From NCBI GenBank assembly GCA_002407675.1, contig DHNW01000010.1, forward strand, positions 124,001 through 188,000: DNA of 64,000 nt. The letters run 5' to 3'. The translations under genes and the position numbers were made by a program. Under the pieces are notes generated by a model. It did no database searches and was not told the origin of the DNA. It was given only the letters and a program-made list of their open reading frames with translations. The stretch is from Ruminococcaceae bacterium UBA5406 (GTDB lineage: Bacteria > Bacillota > Clostridia > Oscillospirales > Acutalibacteraceae). Shown piece after piece: positions 43,548 through 51,651 of this stretch; the stretch's first letter is position 1; every line of letters begins with the position of its first letter.

Positions 43548-43958
43548 GTGAAAAGTTCCAATTCACTTCGTCAAAAACCGGTTCTGACAGCAGTAAAGGC
43601 TATTGTGATAGGGGCTGTGTCCGGAGCAGTTTTATGTGCTGTTCTCCTTGCTTTATGCGCGCTGCTGTTTGTTACTGCGGAAAATGTTCCTCAAGATTTT
43701 TTGTCTCCTTTTGTTATTGCTGTTTCTGCATTGGGTTCCTTCTTTGCTGGATTTGTAACAGCCAAAATTCTCAAACAAAGAGGCTTAATTTGCGGCATTT
43801 TTTCTGGAATTCTGCTGTTTATTTTATTTCTTGTTTCTGGAGTTACCGCATCCCATGGAATTGTATCTGCCGAAACCGGAACGAGGTTTTTAGTCATGTT
43901 GCTTTCTGGAGGAATAGGCGGGTTAATCTCGGTTAGCAGAAAGTCAAAACATAAATAA
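43548..43958 (+). CDS. TIGR04086-type four-helix membrane protein
   Basis: The 136-residue protein has four transmembrane helices (about 15-40, 52-72, 78-98, 110-130) with small-residue patterns such as VIGAVSGAVLCAVLLALCALL and LLSGGIGGLISV. Placed between yajC and a SCIFF gene in Clostridia, it matches the TIGR04086 family as I know it; function unknown. GTG 43548 has AAGGAG 12 bases upstream. An alternative frame across the same bases gives a poor cysteine- and tryptophan-rich protein and is a shadow. Confidence 0.75.
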   Translation: MKSSNSLRQKPVLTAVKAIVIGAVSGAVLCAVLLALCALLFVTAENVPQDFLSPFVIAVSALGSFFAGFVTAKILKQRGLICGIFSGILLFILFLVSGVTASHGIVSAETGTRFLVMLLSGGIGGLISVSRKSKHK

Positions 43959-43982
43959 AGACTTCCATTCTTTTTAGGGGAG

Positions 43983-43991
43983 TGCTATAAT
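43983..43991 (+). promoter_or_regulatory. Extended -10 promoter of scfA
   Basis: TGCTATAAT is an extended -10 element (TGnTATAAT), 55 bases before the scfA TTG. The -35 at about 43963 is weak. Confidence 0.55.
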
Positions 43992-44045
43992 AGAATCGGT
44001 CATTTTGAACGAGTTTATTTCATAATAGAAAACGGGGGTTTTACG

Positions 44046-44192
44046 TTGAAACAGATCAGAACACTGAATCAGGCAAATTTAAAAGAGAGTGCTGTAAAGG
44101 GTGGCTGTGGTGAATGCCAGGCTTCCTGCCAGTCCGCCTGCAAAACTTCGTGTACGGTTACCAACCAAAAATGTGAAAATTCCAACCGGTAA
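44046..44192 (+). CDS. scfA: Six-cysteine SCIFF peptide (ranthipeptide precursor)
   Basis: This 48-residue gene is too short for routine ORF calling. It starts at TTG 44046 with GGGGG seven bases upstream. The leader KQIRTLNQANLKESAVK precedes a core with six cysteines at residues 21, 24, 28, 32, 36 and 43, spaced C-x2-C-x3-C-x3-C-x3-C-x6-C, the SCIFF signature. SCIFF peptides are highly conserved Clostridia peptides that receive gamma/beta thioether cross-links from a radical SAM SPASM enzyme. The maturase gene scfB follows. A transporter is not seen next to it. Confidence 0.95.
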   Translation: MKQIRTLNQANLKESAVKGGCGECQASCQSACKTSCTVTNQKCENSNR

Positions 44193-44213
44193 ATTTTATA
44201 TTTTTTTTCGTGT

Positions 44214-44240
44214 AAGGGACAGGGATCTGTCCCTTCTGTT
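44214..44240 (+). terminator. Hairpin between scfA and scfB (candidate attenuator)
   Basis: AAGGGACAG and CTGTCCCTT form a perfect nine-base stem with a GGAT loop, followed by CTGTTTTGC. The U-tract is short, so partial termination is expected; this would give more precursor than maturase mRNA. Confidence 0.6.
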
Positions 44241-44268
44241 TTGCTTATTCGTCTTAAGGGAGTATAAA

Positions 44269-45639
44269 ATGATTCATAAGTATTCGTTAAACGGTTACAA
44301 TATAGTAATGGACACAAATAGCGGAGCGGTACATATTTTTGGTGATGTCCCGTTTAAAATGTTGGATTATTTGGATGACCGCGTACCGAACCAACCTCCG
44401 AAAAAAATGCTGGATGACCTAAAGGGACAATACAGTGATGAGATGATCCAGGAAGCCTACGGAGAAATCCTGGAATTATACCAAAAGGGGCAGCTCTTTT
44501 CCACCGACGATTACGACAAATTTGCCGCTCTTTTACGGAGTGCCCCCATTAAATCCATGTGCCTCAATATTGCCCATGACTGTAATTTGCGATGCACCTA
44601 TTGTTTTGCGGCCCAGGGAGATTTTGGTGGGCAGCGGATGCTGATGCCTTTTCACGTTGCTAAATCTGCAATTGATTTTTTAATTCGGCATTCCGGCGCT
44701 CGGCATAATCTCGAAGTGGATTTTTTCGGCGGAGAACCATTGATGAACTTTGATGTGGTCAGACAAACAGTTGAATATGCACGCAGTATTGAAAAAGAAC
44801 ATCACAAGAATTTTCGATTTACCATTACAACAAACGGTATCCTCTTAAATGATGAAAACATTGATTTTATTAATAAAGAAATGTCAAATTGTATTTTATC
44901 ACTTGACGGCCGCAAAGAGGTAAATGACCGATTCCGCGTTCGGGTAAATGGCAGCGGCAGTTATGATGCTATTGTACCGAAATTCCAAAAGCTGGTGCAG
45001 CGCCGTCCGAAAGATAAAGACTATTACGTGCGTGGTACTTTTTCAAAATATAACCTTGATTTTACCAAGGACGTTCAGCATATGCTGGATCTCGGTTTTC
45101 GAAAGATTTCTGTAGAACCTGTTGTCTCAGATAAGCGTTTAGATTATGCTATACAAGAAGAAGATTTGCCGCAGGTTTTTAAAGAATATGAACGTTTGTC
45201 TCAGTTGGTCATTAAACAGAAAAAAGCCGGTGATGGTTTCGATTTTTATCATTTTATGATTGATTTAGATCAAGGTCCCTGCGCCATTAAGCGTCTGAGG
45301 GGGTGCAGTTGTGGAAATGAATATGTTGCAGTTACCCCAACGGGGGATATTTATCCTTGTCATCAATTTGTCGGATATGATGAAATGAAAATGGGTAATG
45401 TGCTGAATGATACCATTGATTCAACTATGAAAGACCATTTTTCTGCGGTTAATGTATATACAAAACCGGAATGCGTAAAATGCTGGGCAAAATTTTATTG
45501 CAGCGGCGGCTGCAATGCAAATAACTGGCAGTACGAAAAGAGCGTGAATAAACCAAATCACATTTCTTGTCAGTTGGAGAAAAAAAGGATTGAATGTGCC
45601 ATTATGGTTCAGGCGGCTCTGGCACAGCCAGATAAATAG
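44269..45639 (+). CDS. scfB: SCIFF maturase, radical SAM/SPASM thioether enzyme
   Basis: The 456-residue protein has a RiPP-recognition-like N-terminal region with IHKYSLNGYNIVMDTNSG, the radical SAM motif C-x3-C-x2-C at Cys105, Cys109, Cys112 (CNLRCTYC), FFGGEPLMNFD, and a C-terminal SPASM region (GCSCGNEYVAVTPTGDIYPC, then CVKCWAKFYCSGGC). It installs thioether links in the scfA product using auxiliary 4Fe-4S clusters. The ATG at 44269 follows TAAGGGAG; the open frame runs further upstream but only through the scfA region. Confidence 0.94.
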   Translation: MIHKYSLNGYNIVMDTNSGAVHIFGDVPFKMLDYLDDRVPNQPPKKMLDDLKGQYSDEMIQEAYGEILELYQKGQLFSTDDYDKFAALLRSAPIKSMCLNIAHDCNLRCTYCFAAQGDFGGQRMLMPFHVAKSAIDFLIRHSGARHNLEVDFFGGEPLMNFDVVRQTVEYARSIEKEHHKNFRFTITTNGILLNDENIDFINKEMSNCILSLDGRKEVNDRFRVRVNGSGSYDAIVPKFQKLVQRRPKDKDYYVRGTFSKYNLDFTKDVQHMLDLGFRKISVEPVVSDKRLDYAIQEEDLPQVFKEYERLSQLVIKQKKAGDGFDFYHFMIDLDQGPCAIKRLRGCSCGNEYVAVTPTGDIYPCHQFVGYDEMKMGNVLNDTIDSTMKDHFSAVNVYTKPECVKCWAKFYCSGGCNANNWQYEKSVNKPNHISCQLEKKRIECAIMVQAALAQPDK

Positions 45640-45722
45640 GAAAGAGCAGATCTGCATAGCTTTAACATAGAAAAGCCGAATCACTCATACAATTAATTAG
45701 TGTAGTATGAGGAGTGAGATGT

Positions 45723-46379
45723 GTGAGTGTTATTCTTGTGCCGGCAAAAGTGAAGAAACATTCCGGATATGCTGGCGATTGCAGAAAAGCAATTGCTGTT
45801 GCCGCCAGTAAAAATAGGGCGTTAATTCTGCTTTCAATGATTTTTTTAACCGGAATGGTATTGGGTTCTCTGTATGCAAAAACAGTTGTATTCGAAGCAC
45901 TGGCCCAAATGGATTTCCTGTTTGCAGGGAATTTTAAAGCTCGGACAACTCAACCGTTTGTATCAGCTTTTACAGCTTCTTTTGCCTCAGCATTCCTTTT
46001 CGTTTTGGCTTGCTTTCTCTGCGGCCTTTCTATGTGGGGAGCTTTCATGATTCCTCTCATTTTATGTTTTCGCGGATTTGGTTTAGGGTTGACATCGGGA
46101 TATTTGTATGCTACGTACTTATGGAAAGGTATTCTTTATAATTTGGTGGTTATCCTGCCAGGTGCTTTTATTTGCTGCCTGTCTATCTTACTGGCAGCCC
46201 GAGAGGGGATCCATTTTTCACGTCTGCTTGCGTCGGGGCAAAGAAAAACCCCGAATGGAACTTCTTCTAGTCTGAAACTTTATATCTTGCATTTTGGCAT
46301 TATATTGGCTGGAATCTGTTTTGCGGCAGGGATGGATTTTTTGCTTACCGTTTGCTTTAGCGGCTTGTTTTCTTTTTAA
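45723..46379 (+). CDS. spoIIM: Stage II sporulation protein M-like
   Basis: The 218-residue integral membrane protein has five or six hydrophobic helices and the SpoIIM-type segment GFGLGLTSGYLYATYLWKG followed by YNLVVILPGAFICC. SpoIIM, with SpoIID and SpoIIP, drives engulfment during sporulation. GTG 45723 has AGGAGTGA eight bases upstream. In B. subtilis spoIIM also sits near the xerD orthologue ripX, which supports the call. It indicates a sporulating lineage. Confidence 0.85.
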   Translation: MSVILVPAKVKKHSGYAGDCRKAIAVAASKNRALILLSMIFLTGMVLGSLYAKTVVFEALAQMDFLFAGNFKARTTQPFVSAFTASFASAFLFVLACFLCGLSMWGAFMIPLILCFRGFGLGLTSGYLYATYLWKGILYNLVVILPGAFICCLSILLAAREGIHFSRLLASGQRKTPNGTSSSLKLYILHFGIILAGICFAAGMDFLLTVCFSGLFSF

Positions 46380-46401
46380 CAATCGAAGGGGAAAGGGCAA
46401 A

Positions 46402-47301
46402 ATGAAAGAATATGGTTTGAAATTTCAGCAATACCTGCGCAATAGGGTATCGAAGAATACTTATGACTCTTATACCCGCGACGTTAAGCAATTTATAGCA
46501 TTTTTAGAAGAAAAAGGCGTTGAAGATCCCACCAACATTTCCGATGGTTTCATTAACCTATTCGTTGAGCGATTGAAGGAATCTCAAAAATCCAATGCTA
46601 CAGTTGTCCGAAAAATTGCTTCCATCCGTTGCTTTTATAATTATCTTGTTAGTACAGGACAAGCCCAGGTAAGTCCGGTGAAAAAATCTTTGCATCTTGT
46701 TTTAGATAAACAAGCAAAAAAATATCCTCAGATTCTAACGGGCAGTGAAATCGAATTGCTGTTATCTTTGCCTGATGTTAAAAAAATCAAGGGCTGCCGC
46801 GATAAAGCTATGTTAGAGCTCCTTTATGCTACGGGAATACGTGTTTCAGAACTGATTGAACTCGACATAGAGGATATCAATTTGCAACTGTGTACTCTTT
46901 ACTGCAACAGAAAAGGAAAATCCGAGCGAATTATTCCAGTCCATGCCGCAGCTGTGTCGGCTGTTTCAGATTATGTTTCCCGTGTTCGTTCGAAGATGAT
47001 TGTTCCAGAAGGCGGACAGGCCTTATTTATTAATTTAAACGGTCGGCGATTAACCCGGCAGGGCTTTTGGAAAATTGTAAAATTCTATTCGCAGCAGGCG
47101 CATATATCTAAAAAAATCACTCCACAAACACTACGTCATTCTTTTGCTTTACATCTACTGGAAAACGGTGCTGATTTGAAAGATATTCAAAAAATGCTTG
47201 GCCATGCAGATATTTCATCAACTCAAGTTTATGTGCATCTGTTAAATGATCATTTTCGGGAAGTTTATAATCAATGCCACCCGAGGGCAAAATTAAATTA
47301 G
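46402..47301 (+). CDS. xerD: Tyrosine recombinase XerD with His-to-Gln in the active site
   Basis: The 299-residue protein has an N-terminal SAM-like core-binding domain and a catalytic domain with Arg147 (ATGIRVSEL), Lys region near 171, Arg245 (LRHSF), His in MLGHADISSTQ and Tyr277 (QVYVHL). The first catalytic His, expected in TPHTLRH, is Gln242 here (codon CAA, 47125-47127). XerD resolves chromosome dimers at dif. ATG 46402 follows GAAGGGGAAAGGG. Activity may be altered; see the findings. Confidence 0.9.
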   Translation: MKEYGLKFQQYLRNRVSKNTYDSYTRDVKQFIAFLEEKGVEDPTNISDGFINLFVERLKESQKSNATVVRKIASIRCFYNYLVSTGQAQVSPVKKSLHLVLDKQAKKYPQILTGSEIELLLSLPDVKKIKGCRDKAMLELLYATGIRVSELIELDIEDINLQLCTLYCNRKGKSERIIPVHAAAVSAVSDYVSRVRSKMIVPEGGQALFINLNGRRLTRQGFWKIVKFYSQQAHISKKITPQTLRHSFALHLLENGADLKDIQKMLGHADISSTQVYVHLLNDHFREVYNQCHPRAKLN

Positions 47302-47322
47302 TGAAGTTAGGAGTGATATATT

Positions 47323-48237
47323 TTGGGTTTATTCAGCTACAATTACGATAGACCAGGCCCCGGGATACGAAAGGATGCCCCGCCTCAAAAAGCAGTACCG
47401 CGTTTCTTTTCGATTCTGCAAAGAAAATTTTTTGATTTGATTAAACTGAATCTTCTATTTTGTATTCCAGTTGCCATCATTGCTTTTTTAATCTATCTGC
47501 TTTCGAAGTTTACTCAGAATTCCATTGTTCTTTCGCTGCCATTGATTTTTCTATCTCCATTTATTGGTGGATTAACGATTGTGACCAGAAACTATGCTCG
47601 AGAAGAACATGCATTTATTCTGTCTGATTTTATCGATGGCATAAAAGATAACTGGCGTTCCTTTCTGATAAATGGGATTTTTTGCTACCTAGCTTATCTG
47701 ATTTTATCTGTTTCGATCCCTTATTATTTTAGCCACAGTTCACAAGGAGTTATATATACCGTAGCAGCAGTTATTTGTACCATTATAGCCTCCTTAGTGA
47801 TTTTTGGTCAATACTATGTACCCGTAATGATTGTGACATTTGATTTGAAATATAAACAGATTTTAAAAAATTCTTTCATTTTTTCGATCCTTGGAATTAA
47901 GCGGAATCTCTTAGTTACTTTGCTTCTGGCAGTTTTGTTTTTCGCCATTTATCTTGCACAGGCAATGCTGTTGACGATCATTATTGTCTTTTTATTTTTT
48001 ATTTTTCTGTTTTTTTCCTATTGTTCGTATTTAATCAACTTTGCTGTATATCCGCTCATCGATAAAATGATGATTCAGCCTTATAATAAAAAGCTGGCAC
48101 AGCAAAATAGTCAGGAAAATGATAAAAATAATGAAGATCAGAAAGGCGAAGATTCAGAAGAGACAGAAGATTCTGATGAGAACATTTTTAATGATTCCGA
48201 TTATAATAATAAGGACAACAACGACAACGAAAAATAA
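47323..48237 (+). CDS. YesL-type (DUF624) membrane protein
   Basis: The 304-residue protein has a short Pro-rich N-terminus, about five to six membrane helices from residue 40, and a long acidic, Asn/Asp/Glu-rich C-terminal tail. The segment RKFFDLIKLNLLFCIPVAI is typical of the YesL family, whose role is unknown although some members sit near carbohydrate transport genes. TTG 47323 follows TAGGAGTGA. It is only five bases from the convergent recombinase stop. Confidence 0.72.
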   Translation: MGLFSYNYDRPGPGIRKDAPPQKAVPRFFSILQRKFFDLIKLNLLFCIPVAIIAFLIYLLSKFTQNSIVLSLPLIFLSPFIGGLTIVTRNYAREEHAFILSDFIDGIKDNWRSFLINGIFCYLAYLILSVSIPYYFSHSSQGVIYTVAAVICTIIASLVIFGQYYVPVMIVTFDLKYKQILKNSFIFSILGIKRNLLVTLLLAVLFFAIYLAQAMLLTIIIVFLFFIFLFFSYCSYLINFAVYPLIDKMMIQPYNKKLAQQNSQENDKNNEDQKGEDSEETEDSDENIFNDSDYNNKDNNDNEK

Positions 48238-48242
48238 TGAAA

Positions 48243-49247
48243 TTATTTTTTAATAAGTTTTTTGGAAAATGTATTCTGTTTGACTGAAGCAAGCGGATTT
48301 GCTTTTGCAGCGTTTGCCATTTGCGCATTGGATACATGAGTGTATATTTCTGTTGTGCCAAGATTTTCATGACCCAGAATATCTTTCAGAACACGTATAT
48401 CTACATGGCCTTGCTGGTACATTAGAGTAGCGGCTGTGTGCCTTAGTTTATGGACAGAATAGCCAGGACCGCCAAGGTCAATTTCAGCCAGATATTTTTT
48501 GACGATATACTGCACGGTTTTCGGGCTGATTCGTTTCTTTTGCTGACTGATAAAAAGTGCATTCCGGTCCGCTAGTCCATCTTTTGGACGCACCGCTAAA
48601 TATTGTTTGATCGCATCCAAACAGGCTTCGTTTAAGTAAACCATTCGTTCTTTATTGCCCTTTCCGGTAATTTTCATGGTAGCGTTGCTCAGGTGTATAT
48701 CATTCAAGTCTAATCCCACTAATTCGGAAAGCCGCATTCCGCAGTTGAGGAACAGCACTAAGATGCAATAATCCCGTCTGCTGTTTTTTCCATCCACTTT
48801 AGAAAGCAACTCCAAACTTTGTTCCAGCGTCAGATATTTTGGAAGAGATTTTTTAAGTTTTGGTGTTTCCAATTCTTCAACAGGGTTTGTTTCTAATTTT
48901 CCCGTTTTATTCGTTAAATATTTAAAAAAACTGCGCAGACTGGAGACTTTTCGGGAACGCGTGGCAGCACTGTTTTTGCGCTCCGTGCTGAGGAAATTCA
49001 TATATTCAAAGACCTGTGTCAAGTCAATGGTTTTAATGAGTTCTAGATCGACGTCAGAAACAGATATTTTTTCAAAATCTGTTCCGCTGTCGACAAGACC
49101 GCGGGATTTTTTTATGTATCGAAAAAATGTTCGTAGATCTAAGTAATATTCCTCAACCGTTTTGGGTGATTTGCCTTTTATCGTGCCAATATAACCGAGA
49201 AATTCACGGATAATCGGCGGAGCTTCTGCTAAAAGATGTTCTTGCAT
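48243..49247 (-). CDS. Tyrosine recombinase, XerC/XerD family (second copy)
   Basis: The 334-residue protein has a core-binding N-terminal domain and a complete catalytic set: Arg in CGMRLSELVGL, Lys in GKGNKERM, His-x2-Arg in VHKLRHTAA, His in ILGHENLGTTE and Tyr in IYTHV. It is longer than XerD, with an extra N-terminal stretch (YIGTIKGKSPKTVEEYYLD). It could be a XerC partner of the chromosomal system or a mobile-element integrase, but no element genes or attachment sites were seen around it. ATG 49247 follows GAAGGATC. A palindrome lies upstream. Confidence 0.86.
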   Translation of the reverse strand: MQEHLLAEAPPIIREFLGYIGTIKGKSPKTVEEYYLDLRTFFRYIKKSRGLVDSGTDFEKISVSDVDLELIKTIDLTQVFEYMNFLSTERKNSAATRSRKVSSLRSFFKYLTNKTGKLETNPVEELETPKLKKSLPKYLTLEQSLELLSKVDGKNSRRDYCILVLFLNCGMRLSELVGLDLNDIHLSNATMKITGKGNKERMVYLNEACLDAIKQYLAVRPKDGLADRNALFISQQKKRISPKTVQYIVKKYLAEIDLGGPGYSVHKLRHTAATLMYQQGHVDIRVLKDILGHENLGTTEIYTHVSNAQMANAAKANPLASVKQNTFSKKLIKK

Positions 49248-49290
49248 ATGATCAGATCCTTCAGTAAAAAAGTGATTTTGTCCTCCCCTT

Positions 49291-49320
49291 AATTATACAA
49301 AATATTTATTTTGTATAATT
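49291..49320. repeat. 30-bp near-perfect palindrome upstream of the second recombinase
   Basis: Fourteen-base arms AATTATACAAAATA and TATTTTGTATAATT are separated by TT. On the minus strand the right arm contains TATAAT, which could be the recombinase -10, so an operator role is possible. The 11-6-11 division also resembles a dif-like Xer site. Confidence 0.75.
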
Positions 49321-49410
49321 GTATAAAGCGAAATTTGAACCAATTAAATCCTCATATTTTTTCTTCCCTTTTACACCTTTCAAATCTTGCTTTAACCTAT
49401 TTTATTAGTC

Positions 49411-50703
49411 TTAAGATTTTTTCTGAGCTACAGTAAGGTTTACCATGTATGATCCAGATACCCAGGAACTGGATGCATTGCTTATTGAAAATGTTGCCGG
49501 CATTTCAGTTGGGCCTGAAAAGTTTTCTTTCCCAGACATATCAACTTGGGCTGTAATATTACTATCGGTCAGTTTCGATATTTCTTCGGGTGGACCAATA
49601 ACTGTTACTGTCAGGCTCTTTGTTTTTACGGATGCGGTTTTTTCAGCACTCAGGTTTTTTACAACTATATTGGAAACCAACATCTTCCTGGTGACCATAC
49701 CACTTAGGTCAATGGAAACTTTCGCAGTCGGGATATTGCTTAGGTTTTTACAGGTAGATGGCAGTTCAACGTCCGCATCGAAAGTATTATTAGAAAGACT
49801 GACGACTGAAAAATCAATAGGATTTAGGCTAATTGAACTTCCAATATTTGCTAATACATCTTTTGGACCTGCAATTTCAATGGTCGACGGCGAAACAGTA
49901 ATTTGGCTGGGGTTCAGTGAAAGTCCAGCGGGTTTATTGGTAAAAGTCGCAGTAATCGGAATCACTTCCCGCGGTAATACAGGGATGGAAACATCCACTT
50001 TTTCAGGATTGATTGTCAAGTCGGCCTTTTCAATTTTGTTGTCATTGGCGTCATACAGATTAAGAGTTTCGGTGAAGTTTTTCGTTTCAGTCAGTGTATC
50101 ATTGATTTGATATTCAAACGCAGCACGATTCACTTGCACAACTTGCTTTTCAGGTCCTGAAATGGTAACAGCGTCGGCGCTGAGAACCGGTGAACCAACG
50201 AAATACGATGGATCAGCTTTGTATCCAGATTTATATTTGATGTTGCTCTCAATCTGAAATGTTTTTTCCCGATACCGATCCACAGAAACAAGTACTTGCT
50301 GCGGATAAACAGAGGAAACCGTATAAGCACTTAGGTTGTTCGCGTTTTGTGAAGAATTCCGGACAGTCAAAGGCAGTGTATAGGCTCCTGGTGTAGTAAT
50401 ATTGGCTGCGAGGGGTGCCACAACCTCAAGATCCGCCGCTTTCAGCTGGTTAACAACCATACTATTCCCTTTAACATAGACTGTTGCGGTAGCATTTGTC
50501 TGGCTGAAAATTTTCAAACCGTTTGACTGTGCTGTGGTGGAAAGTTTGACCTTAACCGGAACATTGGTAATAGGACGGGGGTGATCCTGCGTGTCCGTAG
50601 AAACCATACAGCCCCACAAAATAATAGACGCCAAAACAGAAAAAAATATGACAAATTTATTGTTATAGAACAATCGGCCTAAAATAAATCTTTTATGCTT
50701 CAT
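49411..50703 (-). CDS. cdaR: CdaR (YbbR-domain regulator of CdaA)
   Basis: The 430-residue protein has a transmembrane helix (about 15-35) then at least three repeated YbbR-like extracytoplasmic units of about 80-90 residues, each ending in a V-x-V-x-[IG]P or similar pattern (SADAVTISGPEKQV, SPSTIEIAGPKDVL, LTVTVIGPPEEI). CdaR binds CdaA in the membrane and modulates cyclic di-AMP synthesis. ATG 50703 overlaps the cdaA stop in ATGA. The neighbour glmM, often third in this operon, is absent here. Confidence 0.92.
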   Translation of the reverse strand: MKHKRFILGRLFYNNKFVIFFSVLASIILWGCMVSTDTQDHPRPITNVPVKVKLSTTAQSNGLKIFSQTNATATVYVKGNSMVVNQLKAADLEVVAPLAANITTPGAYTLPLTVRNSSQNANNLSAYTVSSVYPQQVLVSVDRYREKTFQIESNIKYKSGYKADPSYFVGSPVLSADAVTISGPEKQVVQVNRAAFEYQINDTLTETKNFTETLNLYDANDNKIEKADLTINPEKVDVSIPVLPREVIPITATFTNKPAGLSLNPSQITVSPSTIEIAGPKDVLANIGSSISLNPIDFSVVSLSNNTFDADVELPSTCKNLSNIPTAKVSIDLSGMVTRKMLVSNIVVKNLSAEKTASVKTKSLTVTVIGPPEEISKLTDSNITAQVDMSGKENFSGPTEMPATFSISNASSSWVSGSYMVNLTVAQKKS

Positions 50704-51587
50704 AATTTTTTCCTCTTCCTGATTGAGGGAATCCAGCTTGCCTTTTTCTCGTTTGCCCCGCTTTTTTCTGATAAAAGATAGGATTCCAGTTTACTGCGAA
50801 GAGTTTCACGCGTGTAATTTCGTGTAATAATTCCATTGACTACCACAGAAATCTGCCCCGTCTCTTCGGAAACAACAACAACCACAGCGTCGGAGTTTTC
50901 GCTCATGCCAATGGCAGCCCGGTGGCGGGTTCCCAACTCAATACTGACATTTTCGTTTTTTGTCAGCGGCAAAATACAGCCGGCAGCATAAACCAAACCA
51001 TCCCGGATAATCATGGCTCCGTCGTGCAAAGGGGCTTTGTTAAAAAAGATATTACAAATAATCGGCGCACTGGGAACAGCCTGAACAATAGTGCCGGTTT
51101 CTATAATATCGCCCAGTTTTGTTTGCATTTCAAAAACAATGAGGGCCCCTGTCTTTTGTTTCGACATCTGCGCAGCAGCATCCACGACTGCGTTGACGGC
51201 CTGGCGTGTCTGGCGGAGGTGCTTTTCATCTTGACTGGACGTAAAACCAAGCACCCAGCTTTTATGGCCGATGTCTCCACTTCTGCCGATCTGCTCAAGG
51301 GCACGGCGGATTTCCGGCTGAAAAACAATCAACAGGGCTATCAAAGTATATTGGAAAAAATAGCTTAGAATTGTTTCCATCATATAGAGATGGAGAAGAT
51401 ATGACAAACCCCACACGACCAGAAGAATCAGAATTCCTTTAACTAGCTGCCCCGCGCGTGTTTCACGGATTAGCTTGATTCCACTGTATATAATGAAAGA
51501 AACCAGTATGATATCCAATGCATCTGAAGCACGGAACTGATGAATCATTTGAAGAAATAAGTTCCACACAAGCCTGATTGCATCCAT
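50700..51587 (-). CDS. cdaA: Diadenylate cyclase CdaA
   Basis: The 295-residue protein has three N-terminal transmembrane helices (about 20-90) and a DisA_N catalytic domain with Asp189-Gly190-Ala191 (PLHDGAMII) and Arg221-His222-Arg223 (GTRHRAAIG). It makes cyclic di-AMP from two ATP. The basic tail SIRKRKKL closes it. ATG 51587 has AAAGGGAAAAAG upstream. Co-transcribed with cdaR. Confidence 0.95.
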   Translation of the reverse strand: MDAIRLVWNLFLQMIHQFRASDALDIILVSFIIYSGIKLIRETRAGQLVKGILILLVVWGLSYLLHLYMMETILSYFFQYTLIALLIVFQPEIRRALEQIGRSGDIGHKSWVLGFTSSQDEKHLRQTRQAVNAVVDAAAQMSKQKTGALIVFEMQTKLGDIIETGTIVQAVPSAPIICNIFFNKAPLHDGAMIIRDGLVYAAGCILPLTKNENVSIELGTRHRAAIGMSENSDAVVVVVSEETGQISVVVNGIITRNYTRETLRSKLESYLLSEKSGANEKKASWIPSIRKRKKL

Positions 51588-51651
51588 ACTTTTTCCCTTT
51601 CACACTTTAATAATAAATTGCCTTTTTATTTTAACATATCTCCGAAAAGAT

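Noticed and set aside
43526..43936. Cysteine- and tryptophan-rich frame over the TIGR04086-type gene
   Set aside because: It is a frame shadow; the alternative frame has a ribosome site and four clear membrane helices.
44214..44240. Riboswitch between scfA and scfB
   Set aside because: It is a simple nine-base hairpin with a four-base loop and no conserved aptamer pattern.
44101..44268. N-terminal extension of scfB
   Set aside because: The extension overlaps scfA and the hairpin; ATG 44269 has a good ribosome site and matches the family start.
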